Positions 7,123 to 14,896 of a DNA stretch of 23,725 nucleotides are shown here, one piece after another. The DNA comes from Streptomyces lilacinus. Lineage in GTDB: Bacteria > Actinomycetota > Actinomycetes > Streptomycetales > Streptomycetaceae. The notes beneath the pieces were generated by a model. The model was not told where the DNA came from, did no database searches, and saw only the letters and a list, made by a program, of their open reading frames with translations. Every line of letters starts with the position of its first letter. Within the stretch, counting starts at the first letter, position 1. The stretch is from positions 33,610 through 57,334 of the forward strand of contig KL569376.1 in the NCBI GenBank assembly GCA_000715685.1, read 5' to 3'. A program made the position numbers and the translations under genes.

Positions 7123-7139
7123 ATGTGTATAAGAGACAG
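7123..7139 (+). other. Tn5/Nextera mosaic end (17 of 19 bp)
   Basis: ATGTGTATAAGAGACAG matches the 3' 17 bases of the 19-bp mosaic end exactly. It lies in the same orientation as the shorter copy at 6096-6109, so the pair does not look like the two inverted ends of a transposon. No 9-bp target duplication flanks it. It most likely marks residual sequencing adapter at an assembly join. Confidence 0.85.
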
Positions 7140-7177
7140 GCGCCACGACTGTGGCGGCACGCGGCGATCCTTCCTTC

Positions 7178-7528
7178 TCAGAACGTCTTCCAGCCCCCGC
7201 ACGACGAGATGTCACGACCGTCGTAGTTGCAGATGCGGGCCTTCCTCACGGGATACGCGAACCACTGCTCCTTGATCCCCTCGCCGTAGAACGCCTTGAT
7301 CCAACGAGGCTGGTCGTCCTCGTACGTTCTGACGTCGAGCGCCGCTCCTATGCCGTCGTTGCTCTGGTCCCAGATCGTCGCGAACCGGCCGTCCACGTAG
7401 CCCCAGTCGCACTTGCCGCGGGAGCAACTGGCCCACCGGGTCCCGGCGGCACTGGCCGGAACGGCGGTCAGCAGCACCGTCGCCGCGAGGAGAGGCCCGG
7501 CCGTCAGCGCCGCACGCCTGATCCGCAT
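7178..7528 (-). CDS. Small secreted Cys-containing protein, unknown function
   Basis: A 116-residue protein starting at ATG 7528 with AAAGGAG eight nt upstream. The signal peptide is clear: MRIRRAAL, a hydrophobic core TAGPLLAATVLLTAV, and a PASAAG cleavage region near residue 28. The mature part of about 88 residues is rich in Trp, Tyr and charged residues and has four cysteines (SCSRGKC, RIC, SSC), enough for two disulfides. No enzyme motif or family is recognised. It is divergent from the AraC-type gene. Roles such as an inhibitor, lectin-like protein or antimicrobial are possible, but nothing in the sequence singles one out. Confidence 0.7.
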   Translation of the reverse strand: MRIRRAALTAGPLLAATVLLTAVPASAAGTRWASCSRGKCDWGYVDGRFATIWDQSNDGIGAALDVRTYEDDQPRWIKAFYGEGIKEQWFAYPVRKARICNYDGRDISSCGGWKTF

Positions 7529-7732
7529 CACCCGATCTCCTTTCGCCATGTGCAGCTCAATCTGCTGAGGTGCGGTCACGAGTGTGCCCGCGCCCTCCTG
7601 CCGCGACATCGGCACACAGCGCAGACATCCTTGACATCGAGCGCACGACGGCGAGGCCAAGCCGCCGCAACCCGGCCAACCTGACCGGTACACGGCTTCC
7701 TCTCCGACCTCCCGCCCCGGCACCATCGGCCA
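7529..7732. promoter_or_regulatory. Divergent intergenic region (secreted protein / AraC regulator)
   Basis: A 204-bp spacer that must hold promoters in both directions. TTGACA at 7631-7636 is a good -35 for the plus direction, but no matching -10 follows at 16-19 nt. I see no strong dyad and no convincing ribosome-binding site before GTG 7733. Confidence 0.3.
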
Positions 7733-8812
7733 GTGCCCGATGCAGCCGAGGCAGCGCGAGAAGAACCGGTCCTGACCGTCTCCGCCGACATCCTGCCGCC
7801 GCCGGAACGGTTCTCGTGGTGGAACGAGCTGGTCAGGCGGCTCGTCGTACCCGTGTCGACCGCCTGCGAGCACGCCGACCGGTTCCGCGGGACCGCGACA
7901 GCCGTCACCCTCCCCGACACCCAGGTCGCGACCTTCTCCTTCACGCCCATGAGCGCCGGCCGCACCCTCGCCCACATCCGCGCCCACGACCCCGAGGACT
8001 ACTACCTCGTCCTGGCCCGAGTCGGCCTCATCACCCTCCAGCAGCGCCGCAACCACTGCGTCCTCGAGACCGGGGACATGGCGCTGTTCGACACCTCACA
8101 CCCCCTCACCTGCGAGTTCCGCGACCACGGCCGGCTCAGCGAACTCGTCCTCATGCGACTCCCCCGCGCCGCCCTCCCGTTCCCCGGCCACCGGGCCGAC
8201 CGGCTGCTGGCCACCGGCCTCCCCACCCCGACCGTCTCCGGCTCGCTCCTCGCCCACTTCATGGCCGGCCTGCCCGCGGACGCCTCCCTTTGCGGCCCGG
8301 CCGAACTCCGCCGGCTGGGATCCGTCGGACACGACCTGGCCCTCACCTTCCTCGCCGGCCGGCTCGACGCCCTCGACACCCTCCCGGCCGAGACCCGCCA
8401 CTCGGCCCTGCTCGTACGCGTCGACGCCTTCATCGACCGCAACCTCGGCGACCCGGACCTACGACCGGCCACCATCGCGGCCCACCACCACATCTCCGTA
8501 CGCCTGCTGCACCAGCTGTTCCGCGACCGGCCCGAGACCGTCGCCGCCGGCATCCGGCGCCGCCGCCTCGAGCGCTGCCACGCCGACCTCACCGACCCCC
8601 GCCTCCGGGACCGGACCGTCCACGAGACCGCCACCCGATGGGGCTTTCGGCACCCGTCGGACTTCAGTCGCGCCTTCCGCACCGCGTACGGAGCCTCCCC
8701 CAGCGATGTGAAGCGCACGGCACGCCGTGAAGGCACGGGCGCCGGTCCGCACCCACCGCCGCCTTCGCGTGCCGGCCCGATGCCGGGGCTTCGCCCAGCC
8801 GGCTGGTCGTGA
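7733..8812 (+). CDS. AraC-family transcriptional regulator
   Basis: A 359-residue regulator. Residues about 30-190 form an AraC-binding-like sensor domain (SWWNELVRRLVVPV, FSFTPMSAGRTLAHI, DYYLVLARVG, LETGDMALFDTSHPLTCEF). The C-terminal double helix-turn-helix follows: PATIAAHHHISVRLLHQLFR, then RTVHETATRWGFRHPSDFSRAFRTAYG with the usual P-S-D-V ending. The tail after about residue 330 is Pro-rich and disordered. The start is GTG 7733; no good ribosome-binding sequence is seen. The gene lies 60 bp upstream of a co-directional MFS transporter, a common arrangement for an efflux pump and its regulator, so control of that transporter is likely but inferred. Confidence 0.88.
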   Translation: MPDAAEAAREEPVLTVSADILPPPERFSWWNELVRRLVVPVSTACEHADRFRGTATAVTLPDTQVATFSFTPMSAGRTLAHIRAHDPEDYYLVLARVGLITLQQRRNHCVLETGDMALFDTSHPLTCEFRDHGRLSELVLMRLPRAALPFPGHRADRLLATGLPTPTVSGSLLAHFMAGLPADASLCGPAELRRLGSVGHDLALTFLAGRLDALDTLPAETRHSALLVRVDAFIDRNLGDPDLRPATIAAHHHISVRLLHQLFRDRPETVAAGIRRRRLERCHADLTDPRLRDRTVHETATRWGFRHPSDFSRAFRTAYGASPSDVKRTARREGTGAGPHPPPPSRAGPMPGLRPAGWS

Positions 8813-8872
8813 TCACTGACGCGAGCGGGGCGCGGGGCCGTCACCGGGCGTTCCTGATAGGCAGTCGCGGTG

Positions 8873-10105
8873 ATGAGCCGCCTCTCCACGCGACGACGGG
8901 ACGACGCCGGCTGTGACCGCTACGGCGACCGGCGCGGCCGGCCTTTCGCCGTGGCCGCCTACGCGTTCGCCGTCGTGATGTGCGGCACCACGCTGCCCAC
9001 TCCGCTCTACGGCTTGTACCAGCGAGAGTTGGGCTTCTCCTCGCTCATGGTGACGCTGATCTTCGCGGTCTACGCCGTCGGGGTCATCGTGGCACTGCTC
9101 CTTCTGGGGCAGCTGTCGGACTCCGTGGGCAGGCGACCGATCCTGCTGGCGGGGTTGGTGCTGTCGGCGATGAGCGCGCTGTGCTTCCTCTTCGGGCGCG
9201 GGCTGCCGGAGCTGTTCGTGGGGCGGGTGCTGTCGGGGCTGTCCGCCGGGCTGTTCACGGGGACCGCGACGGTCGCCGTGGTGGAGCTCGCCCCTCGGCG
9301 GTGGGCCGGAGCCGCCACGCTGGTCGCCACTGCGGCCAACATGGGCGGGCTGGGGAGCGGGCCGCTGCTCGCCGGCCTGCTGGCGCAGTACGTGCCGGAT
9401 CCGCTCCGGCAGGTGTTCGTCGTGGACCTGGCGCTCGTGGCGGCGGCCGTCGTCGGCGTGCTGCTGATCCCGGAAACGGTCCGGGACCGGCACGGTACGT
9501 CGCGTGGGCCCCGGCGGCTGCGCGTGCCGCGGTCGGTGCGCCCCGCCTTCGTGCCGGCGGCCATGGCCGGCTTCGCCGGGTTCGCCACTCTGGGGCTGTT
9601 CACGTCGGTGGCACCGAGCTTCCTGAGCGAGGTGGTGGGGGTGAGCGATCCGGCGGTGTCCGGCACGGTGGTCTTCGCGGTCTTCGCGGCGTCGACGGCC
9701 GGTCAGCTGCTGATGGGACGGGTCGGTGTCCGACGGGCGCTGCCGTGGGGGTGCGTGGTGCTCGTGGCGGGCATGGCGATGATCTCCGCGGCGCTGGTCA
9801 CGGCCTCCCTGCCGCTGTTGGTGGTGGGGGCGGTCACCGCCGGTGCGGGGCAGGGGCTGTCGTTCCGGGCCGGTGTCACGACGGTGGGCGAGCACAGCCC
9901 GGCCGAGCGGCGGGCGGAGGTGACGTCCGCGTTGTTCGTGGTGCTGTACGTGGCGATCTCGATTCCCGTGGTCGGTGTGGGCATGATGGCCGTCACGCTG
10001 GGGCTGCGGCAGGCGGGGCTGATCTTCAGCGGGTGCGTCGCGCTGCTGGCGGCCGCCACGGCGTCGCTGCTGGCCCTGCGGCGGATGCGAGGCGCCGGCG
10101 AGTAG
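8873..10105 (+). CDS. MFS drug-efflux-type transporter
   Basis: A 410-residue membrane protein with 12 predicted helices and no long central loop. The motif-A signature between helices 2 and 3 is present (GQLSDSVGRRPILLAG), as is the RVLSGLSAGLFTG region of helix 4. This fits the major facilitator superfamily, drug:proton antiporter type; the substrate is unknown. ATG 8873 follows an adjacent GTG at 8870; neither has a strong ribosome-binding sequence. It follows the AraC-type gene in the same direction and converges, with only 10 bp between stops, on the M28 peptidase gene. A short hairpin, GGCGCC at 10091-10096 and 10105-10110, spans its stop codon. Confidence 0.88.
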   Translation: MSRLSTRRRDDAGCDRYGDRRGRPFAVAAYAFAVVMCGTTLPTPLYGLYQRELGFSSLMVTLIFAVYAVGVIVALLLLGQLSDSVGRRPILLAGLVLSAMSALCFLFGRGLPELFVGRVLSGLSAGLFTGTATVAVVELAPRRWAGAATLVATAANMGGLGSGPLLAGLLAQYVPDPLRQVFVVDLALVAAAVVGVLLIPETVRDRHGTSRGPRRLRVPRSVRPAFVPAAMAGFAGFATLGLFTSVAPSFLSEVVGVSDPAVSGTVVFAVFAASTAGQLLMGRVGVRRALPWGCVVLVAGMAMISAALVTASLPLLVVGAVTAGAGQGLSFRAGVTTVGEHSPAERRAEVTSALFVVLYVAISIPVVGVGMMAVTLGLRQAGLIFSGCVALLAAATASLLALRRMRGAGE

Positions 10106-10115
10106 GCGCCCCGGT

Positions 10116-11603
10116 CTACCCCTGCGGTGCCACGTCGCGCCGACCCACGTTGTTGTCGAACCGGACCAGGAGGTCGGTGTCGAGCTCGCCCGGGTAGACG
10201 TCGGGAACGGAGTGGTCGGAGGGAGCCGACGCGATCGCGAGCAGGCGTTCGTGGTCCACGCTGTGAGGCGTCCACGCGAAGGGCCCGACGCGCACCGAGC
10301 CGCCGGCCGGAATCGCCTGATCGATCACCAGCGTGCCGATCGGCTGGAAGCGTGTCGGCCAGGTCGCCCCGGCGCCCGGGTCGCCCTGATACGTACGGAC
10401 CCGGGCGACGCCGCCTCCCAGAGCGGCCGTGCCGCGGTTGTGCACGCGTACGTACAGGAAGTTGGGAACGCCGTTGACGGGTGTTTGATGGCCGAGTTCG
10501 GGATCGTCGCCGGCGTTGATGTCGCTGTTGCGGACCCAGAGGTCGGGAGAGGCCCCGTTCGGGACCACGCTCGGCTGGGATCCGGTGTCGGCCTGGCTGT
10601 CCCTGATGTACAGGTCCACGGCCGAATGCGCTTCGTCGGCGACGTCCAGCGCTTCGGCGAGCAAGGTCGCCACTATCGTCTTGGTGACGGCGGCGAGATA
10701 GCCGTAGTCGAGCGTTGCCGGCTTGTCGGAGGTTTGGTGGTAGTGCGGGTTGCCCTCTCCCTCGAAGGCGCCGACCGTGACGTCGCTGTGCGCTTCGAAG
10801 GGCATGTAGTCGCTGGCGTAAATGGGGCCGAGTTTGACGGGTAGGGACGTGTAGGACGCGGCGGCCTGCGCCATCACCGCACCGAGGGCCTGCGAGGCGG
10901 CGTCATTGCTCGAGACGACATTGCCCTCGTCGCGCTCCACCGTCACGGAACCGTCCTCCGGCGGTCTGCCGACCATGTCCAGATTGATGACCCGGTAGAC
11001 GTCGGTGCCCGCGGCGTGGAGCTGCGCGGCGTACGCCGTGGATCCCCACAGTCCCTGTTCCTCTCCGGAGAAGGCCACGAAGCGGACCGTGGCGGAAAGA
11101 GCGACCGGCGCGAGCAGGCGCGCGATTTCCAGGATCGCCGCCACACCACTGCCGTTGTCGTCTGCTCCTGGAGCCCGTGCGGTCGCGTTGCCCAGGTCTT
11201 CCATTCGGCAGTCGTAATGGGCGCACACGATGATGACCGGATCGCCGCTTCCCGTCCCCGGCTTGGTGCAGACGACGTTGTCCCCGCTGTGACCGGCATG
11301 GGACCAGCTGCGCCTGACCACGTCCGTGTAGCCCGCCGCCGTGAACCGGTCCGATATCAGGGCGGCGGCCTCTGCGAGGTGCGGCGAGAACGTGTGCCGC
11401 GTGGGAAAGGCCGCGAGCGCCTCCACGATGTCGCGGAGAGCCTTCGCCGAGACCAATTCGACAAGGGTCGCGATGAACTTGTCCGGCAGCGTGCCGGTCC
11501 ATTTGCGTTTGGCCGGCGCGACCCGTACGGCCGGGCTCGGCGGTCGACGTTTGTCGGGTACGGGGAACGGCTGCCCCTCGTACGCGGTGTCAGGGGGCGA
11601 CAT
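10116..11603 (-). CDS. M28-family zinc aminopeptidase with a C-terminal non-catalytic domain, no signal peptide
   Basis: A 495-residue protein. Residues about 45-310 form an M28 peptidase with a complete two-zinc site by analogy with Streptomyces griseus aminopeptidase: H129 and D131 (AHYD), D149 (GADDNGSG), E181/E182 (SGEEQG), D209 (NLDMVG) and H289 (HYHQTSD). Residues about 329-495 are a separate domain beginning VDLYIRDSQADTG, containing DLWVRNSDI, YVRVHNRG and SVRVGPFAWTP, and ending near LVRFDNNVGRRDVAP. The upstream peptidase ends in a homologous domain. The N terminus (MSPPDTAYEGQPFPVPDKRR) is polar, with no Sec or Tat signal. ATG 11603 overlaps the upstream gene by 14 bp, so translation is coupled. 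Exopeptidase activity is expected; the compartment is uncertain. Confidence 0.88.
   Translation of the reverse strand: MSPPDTAYEGQPFPVPDKRRPPSPAVRVAPAKRKWTGTLPDKFIATLVELVSAKALRDIVEALAAFPTRHTFSPHLAEAAALISDRFTAAGYTDVVRRSWSHAGHSGDNVVCTKPGTGSGDPVIIVCAHYDCRMEDLGNATARAPGADDNGSGVAAILEIARLLAPVALSATVRFVAFSGEEQGLWGSTAYAAQLHAAGTDVYRVINLDMVGRPPEDGSVTVERDEGNVVSSNDAASQALGAVMAQAAASYTSLPVKLGPIYASDYMPFEAHSDVTVGAFEGEGNPHYHQTSDKPATLDYGYLAAVTKTIVATLLAEALDVADEAHSAVDLYIRDSQADTGSQPSVVPNGASPDLWVRNSDINAGDDPELGHQTPVNGVPNFLYVRVHNRGTAALGGGVARVRTYQGDPGAGATWPTRFQPIGTLVIDQAIPAGGSVRVGPFAWTPHSVDHERLLAIASAPSDHSVPDVYPGELDTDLLVRFDNNVGRRDVAPQG
10306..10365. repeat. Duplicated domain segment, copy 1 (in the M28 gene)
   Basis: These 60 bp match 11774-11833 at 55 of 60 positions by direct comparison. 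The match lies inside the C-terminal domain shared by the two peptidase genes. The high nucleotide identity points to recent duplication or gene conversion. Confidence 0.85.
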
Positions 11604-13791
11604 CGCGCAGTCCCACGTTGTTGTCGAACCGAACGATCCGTTCGGCGGGCACCGGTCCGTTGAGCGTGGCGGTGAGAGCCGGGTCGGGGGCGCCGTGCAC
11701 GACCGCTGCCAGGAATTCATGGTCCGCGAGGTGCGGCGTCCACGTCAGGGGGCCGACGCGCACCGAACCGTTGGCCGGAATCGCCTGGTCGATCACCAGC
11801 GTGCCGATCGACTGGAAGTGCGTCGGCCAGATCATCCCGGAGCCCTGGCCGCATCGGAAGACCTCGAGCTGGACCGCTCCACCCGCTGCCGCCTGGTTAC
11901 CCCGATTGTGGACGCGCACATACACGTGGTTCGGCTGGTCGTTGACGGGCGCCTGGTGCCCGAGGTCGGGATTGTCGCCCGTACTGATGTCGTTGTTGCG
12001 GACCCAGATGTCGGGAGAGTCCAACTGCGGGCGGGGGCTCGGCAGAGCCCCGGTGTCGGCCGGGTTGTCCGCGACGTAGACGTCAACGGGACGCCGCTTC
12101 CACAGCCCCTGGGCGATGAAGGCCTCGTCCATCACCTTGCTGAACAGGCCACCGGTGAGCGTCGTGTCCGCCGAGACGCAGCCCTGGGCCATGCTCCGGG
12201 CGTGCGCCGCGCTCGTGTCCTGCCTGTTCGGCACGATGAGCAGCATCTCCATCATCGTTTTGATCATGGCATCGGCCGCCTCGACCCGTTCGGCGGGATC
12301 GGACGAGTCACCGCCCATGCCCAGGTAGCACCGCCACAGTGCTGTGCCGAGCATCGAGTTGCGGAGGTTGAATTCGAAGGTGTTGAACTGCGCGTCGTCG
12401 AACCGCTCGGCGCGGTCGAGTCGCCGCACCTCGCTCCACTGGTTGGTGGCGTTGTTGTCGAAGGGGAACGTCTCGACGCGCCGGTGCCCGGCGGGATTGA
12501 ACCGGTCCCGGTAGATGGCGGGCAGGGCGTCGCAGACGCTGTGCTCGTACGACCCCGACCCGCCGTGGTCCGAGCCGAGCCATTGGAATACACCGTGGGT
12601 GTACTCATGGACGATGACACCGAAGTCGGCGGCATCCGGTGCGCCGCCCTCGCCGAAGCGGATCCGCGGCGGATTCGTCGTCCCGACCCACTCGCTGTTG
12701 TCGTCACCGTCGAGCGCCTGGGCGTCGACCTCGACCTTCTTCATGTTGGCGTTCAGCGTCGTGTTTCCCAGGCCGCGGAGGTAGCGAGCGGCGGAGTCGA
12801 GCCAGTAGTAGGCGTTCGCGCTCAGAAAGGCGCGGTTGATCGGGAACGTCCGGTAGGCGAAACTCGGCGCTGTTTCCTGCGGCTGCGCGAAGGTGGGGGT
12901 GTCCCAGTCCTTGCACTGGAACCACTGCCCGTCGAGTCGGAATTTCCCGCCGTCGGCAGGGGCGATCTCGGCTTCGACGTCATGGCGGAAGGCGTCGAGC
13001 GTTGCCGCGCTGGAGTCTCCGTGCAGCGTGCTGTCGTCCGATTCGGTCACCGGATCCGGCGAGAAGACCTTGAGGGTCGCCGTCACGTACTTGCCCGCGA
13101 GCGCGATCCACAGCAGCTCGCCGGACACGGCGTCCACGACGACGCGGAAGTGCTCGAAGGGCCCGGTGGTTTCCACCATGAAGTCCCGCACGAGATGCAG
13201 TGCGTCGTCGGGCTTCGTACCCTTCTGCAGCAGCGCGGTCGAGGCGCTGGGGTAGTCGGTGTGCGGCACGGTGGGCCTGGAGGTGTCCCGAATGTAGGCG
13301 AGTTCGTCCTTGGTCACCTCTGCGGCCTCGAATTCCCCGTCGAAAGGCGCGAGGGCAACCGCTTTGAGAGCGTCGAGGGCCTGGGCGGCGCCCGGATCGG
13401 GCGCATCCGTCATGTCGAGCTCTCCCCCGTGATCGACCTGAATGACGCTGGCCTGCTTGACGTCGGCCACGGCCTGCACGGTGGCGCCTGACACAGGGAC
13501 GTCGTTGTGGAACTGCTGGTAGCGGATCCTCAGCGTCGCCGCGCCTTCGCTCGATTCCACCTCGCGCAGATCGATGGTGCCGGCCTTCAGATCGCCCTTG
13601 CGCGCCTTCATGAACTGCTCGATGGCTTTCCGGGCAGTCGGCGCCCGCGTCAGCGTCGCTCCCGGATCGACGTATTTCCGCAGCACGCCCGCGTCGTCGG
13701 TGTGTTCCCCCACATCAGGGACCACCCTCAGAGGCTTCTCGACTTCGGGTCCGGGCTGGTTCCGCTGCTGGTCACCGTATTCCTGGGCCAT
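11590..13791 (-). CDS. Thermolysin/fungalysin-like metallopeptidase with FTP-type propeptide, no signal peptide
   Basis: A 733-residue protein. Residues about 70-125 resemble the FTP propeptide (LRIRYQQFHNDVPVSGATVQ), followed by a PepSY-like part (FRVVVDAVSGELLWIA). The gluzincin zinc site is H395-E396-x-x-H399 (VIVHEYTHGVFQWL). The third ligand is probably E416 in SYEHSVCDALPAIY, where the Glu-Asp spacing is one longer than in thermolysin. Residues about 568-733 form a C-terminal domain (VDVYVADNPADTG, DIWVRNNDI, YVRVHNRG, SVRVGPLTWTP) homologous to that of the next gene. ATG 13791 has an ideal GAGGAGG eight nt upstream, and the N terminus MAQEYGDQQRNQPG is clearly not a signal peptide. An upstream in-frame extension lacks a ribosome-binding site. 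Secreted relatives normally have signal peptides, so this is odd. Confidence 0.85.
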   Translation of the reverse strand: MAQEYGDQQRNQPGPEVEKPLRVVPDVGEHTDDAGVLRKYVDPGATLTRAPTARKAIEQFMKARKGDLKAGTIDLREVESSEGAATLRIRYQQFHNDVPVSGATVQAVADVKQASVIQVDHGGELDMTDAPDPGAAQALDALKAVALAPFDGEFEAAEVTKDELAYIRDTSRPTVPHTDYPSASTALLQKGTKPDDALHLVRDFMVETTGPFEHFRVVVDAVSGELLWIALAGKYVTATLKVFSPDPVTESDDSTLHGDSSAATLDAFRHDVEAEIAPADGGKFRLDGQWFQCKDWDTPTFAQPQETAPSFAYRTFPINRAFLSANAYYWLDSAARYLRGLGNTTLNANMKKVEVDAQALDGDDNSEWVGTTNPPRIRFGEGGAPDAADFGVIVHEYTHGVFQWLGSDHGGSGSYEHSVCDALPAIYRDRFNPAGHRRVETFPFDNNATNQWSEVRRLDRAERFDDAQFNTFEFNLRNSMLGTALWRCYLGMGGDSSDPAERVEAADAMIKTMMEMLLIVPNRQDTSAAHARSMAQGCVSADTTLTGGLFSKVMDEAFIAQGLWKRRPVDVYVADNPADTGALPSPRPQLDSPDIWVRNNDISTGDNPDLGHQAPVNDQPNHVYVRVHNRGNQAAAGGAVQLEVFRCGQGSGMIWPTHFQSIGTLVIDQAIPANGSVRVGPLTWTPHLADHEFLAAVVHGAPDPALTATLNGPVPAERIVRFDNNVGLRDVAP
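11774..11833. repeat. Duplicated domain segment, copy 2 (in the thermolysin-like gene)
   Basis: This is the counterpart of 10306-10365, with 55 of 60 identical positions. It codes for the stretch around SIGTLVIDQAIPANGSVRVG. Confidence 0.85.
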
Positions 13792-13978
13792 GATGAAGCC
13801 CTCCTCAACAAATGCGGAGGGGAGATTCGCTTTGATAAACACCCGAAAATATCGTAACTCTGCGCCGCCCTGCTCGCGCCTCAGCCACCGACGGCTCCAC
13901 CACGTCCTCGTCCCCCGCCAGGCCACTGCCGACAGCACCGTGCGGGCGGGACGCCCATAGGAACATAGGATCGCCCGC
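13792..13978. promoter_or_regulatory. Divergent promoter region (peptidase pair / SUKH-like gene)
   Basis: This region is locally AT-rich around 13820-13860, unlike its surroundings. On the minus strand TACGAT (13851-13856) is a -10 candidate for the peptidase pair. On the plus strand TAGGAT at 13966-13971 lies seven bases before GTG 13979, so the SUKH-like mRNA may be leaderless. Neither has a clear -35. Confidence 0.4.
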
Positions 13979-14896
13979 GTGACAGAGATCGACTACGGCC
14001 GTTTCCACGAGTGGCTGCGGGAAGCGCGGAATGCGACCGCGAGCGGCGCCGTGGAGGCAGATGCCCGATGGGAACTGCTGCGCCGGTTCCAGGAGGAGTG
14101 GGGGTACGAACCCACGGGCGGAGAGCGGTGGGAACGGGAGGACCCGGATGCCCACAAGGAGTACGTCGCCGGGCTGAGGACCGCCACGCAGTCCGACGTC
14201 TCGGCAGGCGACGAGCCCGACGACGTCGACCGCTCGCTCGCGATACCCGCCGCACTGGACGAGTGGTGGGACCTTCCGTTCAACTCCTTCGCCGACCGGT
14301 GGCGGCTCTACTGGACCAACCCCGTCTGGCCGCCCACCGTCCGTCCGGACCCCACCGGCTACGGCGTCGCCGACGGCCTGCCGCGGCACAACCCCTTTGT
14401 CGGCCCGGACGAGGACCGGCGGGTCTGCGTGTTCATGGCCGAGGACCAGTACTGCAACGAGTGGGGCTACCCCGCGGCCCGCGGCGGCCTCGCCGATCCG
14501 CCGGTGCTGGTCACCGCCCGGGACGACAACGAGCAACCGGCGTGGCTGCTCCAGAGCCACTCCCTCTCGGAGTTCTTCCTGCAGCTGGCCGTCACACGGT
14601 TGCCCGCCCACTACGGATGGACCGTCGAAGAAGCCGAAGCCACCGCGGAGGTCTTGGCCTGGGTGCGGGAGAACCTGCGTCCGATGGGCCTGCTGCCGTG
14701 GCGTGAGCTGGGCGCTCGTACGGAGTTCTTCGGCGGCCCGGACGTCATCGTGGCCCACAACACCGGCTACGGCGACTCCGAGCTCGTCGCGTACGGGCGC
14801 ACCGAGCAGGCACTGGAACGGCTGGCCGCCCGCCTCGGCGTCGACTGGTCGGAGTGGATCTGCGAGCCGGAGAGCCACCGCGACGAGGACGACTGA
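13979..14896 (+). CDS. SUKH (SMI1/KNR4)-like protein
   Basis: A 305-residue, acidic, Trp-rich soluble protein. IPAALDEWWDLPFNSF followed later by RRVCVFMAEDQYCNEWGY, then DPPVLVTARDDNEQPAWLLQ and SLSEFFLQLAV, follows the order seen in SUKH-fold proteins: helix with IP-x-x-x-x-E-W/Y, a strand with F-A-x-D/E-N-Q, a dPpV strand and a closing S-x-F-L/I helix. SUKH proteins are often immunity proteins for polymorphic toxins, but many are stand-alone. There is no signal peptide or membrane segment. GTG 13979 is probably the start of a leaderless mRNA. It diverges from the two-peptidase operon, which may be functionally linked. The family assignment is from pattern only. Confidence 0.55.
   Translation: MTEIDYGRFHEWLREARNATASGAVEADARWELLRRFQEEWGYEPTGGERWEREDPDAHKEYVAGLRTATQSDVSAGDEPDDVDRSLAIPAALDEWWDLPFNSFADRWRLYWTNPVWPPTVRPDPTGYGVADGLPRHNPFVGPDEDRRVCVFMAEDQYCNEWGYPAARGGLADPPVLVTARDDNEQPAWLLQSHSLSEFFLQLAVTRLPAHYGWTVEEAEATAEVLAWVRENLRPMGLLPWRELGARTEFFGGPDVIVAHNTGYGDSELVAYGRTEQALERLAARLGVDWSEWICEPESHRDEDD

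Noticed and set aside
6096..7139. A Tn5-like mobile element bounded by the two mosaic ends
   Set aside because: The ends are direct, not inverted, both are truncated, there is no target duplication and no transposase or marker lies between them.
7178..8056. Longer minus-strand reading of the small secreted protein, extending to 8056
   Set aside because: The extension overlaps the AraC gene; a good ribosome-binding site and a complete signal peptide support ATG 7528.
10091..10110. GGCGCC hairpin at the MFS stop codon as a terminator
   Set aside because: The stem is only six pairs, each half is itself a palindrome, and no T tract follows.
11341..13491. 716-codon open frame antisense to the peptidase genes
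   Set aside because: It covers the catalytic regions of two convincing peptidases on the other strand and has no family features.
11590..13938. Upstream start at 13938 for the thermolysin-like peptidase, which might supply a signal peptide
   Set aside because: The added N terminus (MLSAVAWRGTRTWW) has no proper hydrophobic core and no ribosome-binding site, whereas GAGGAGG sits ideally before ATG 13791.
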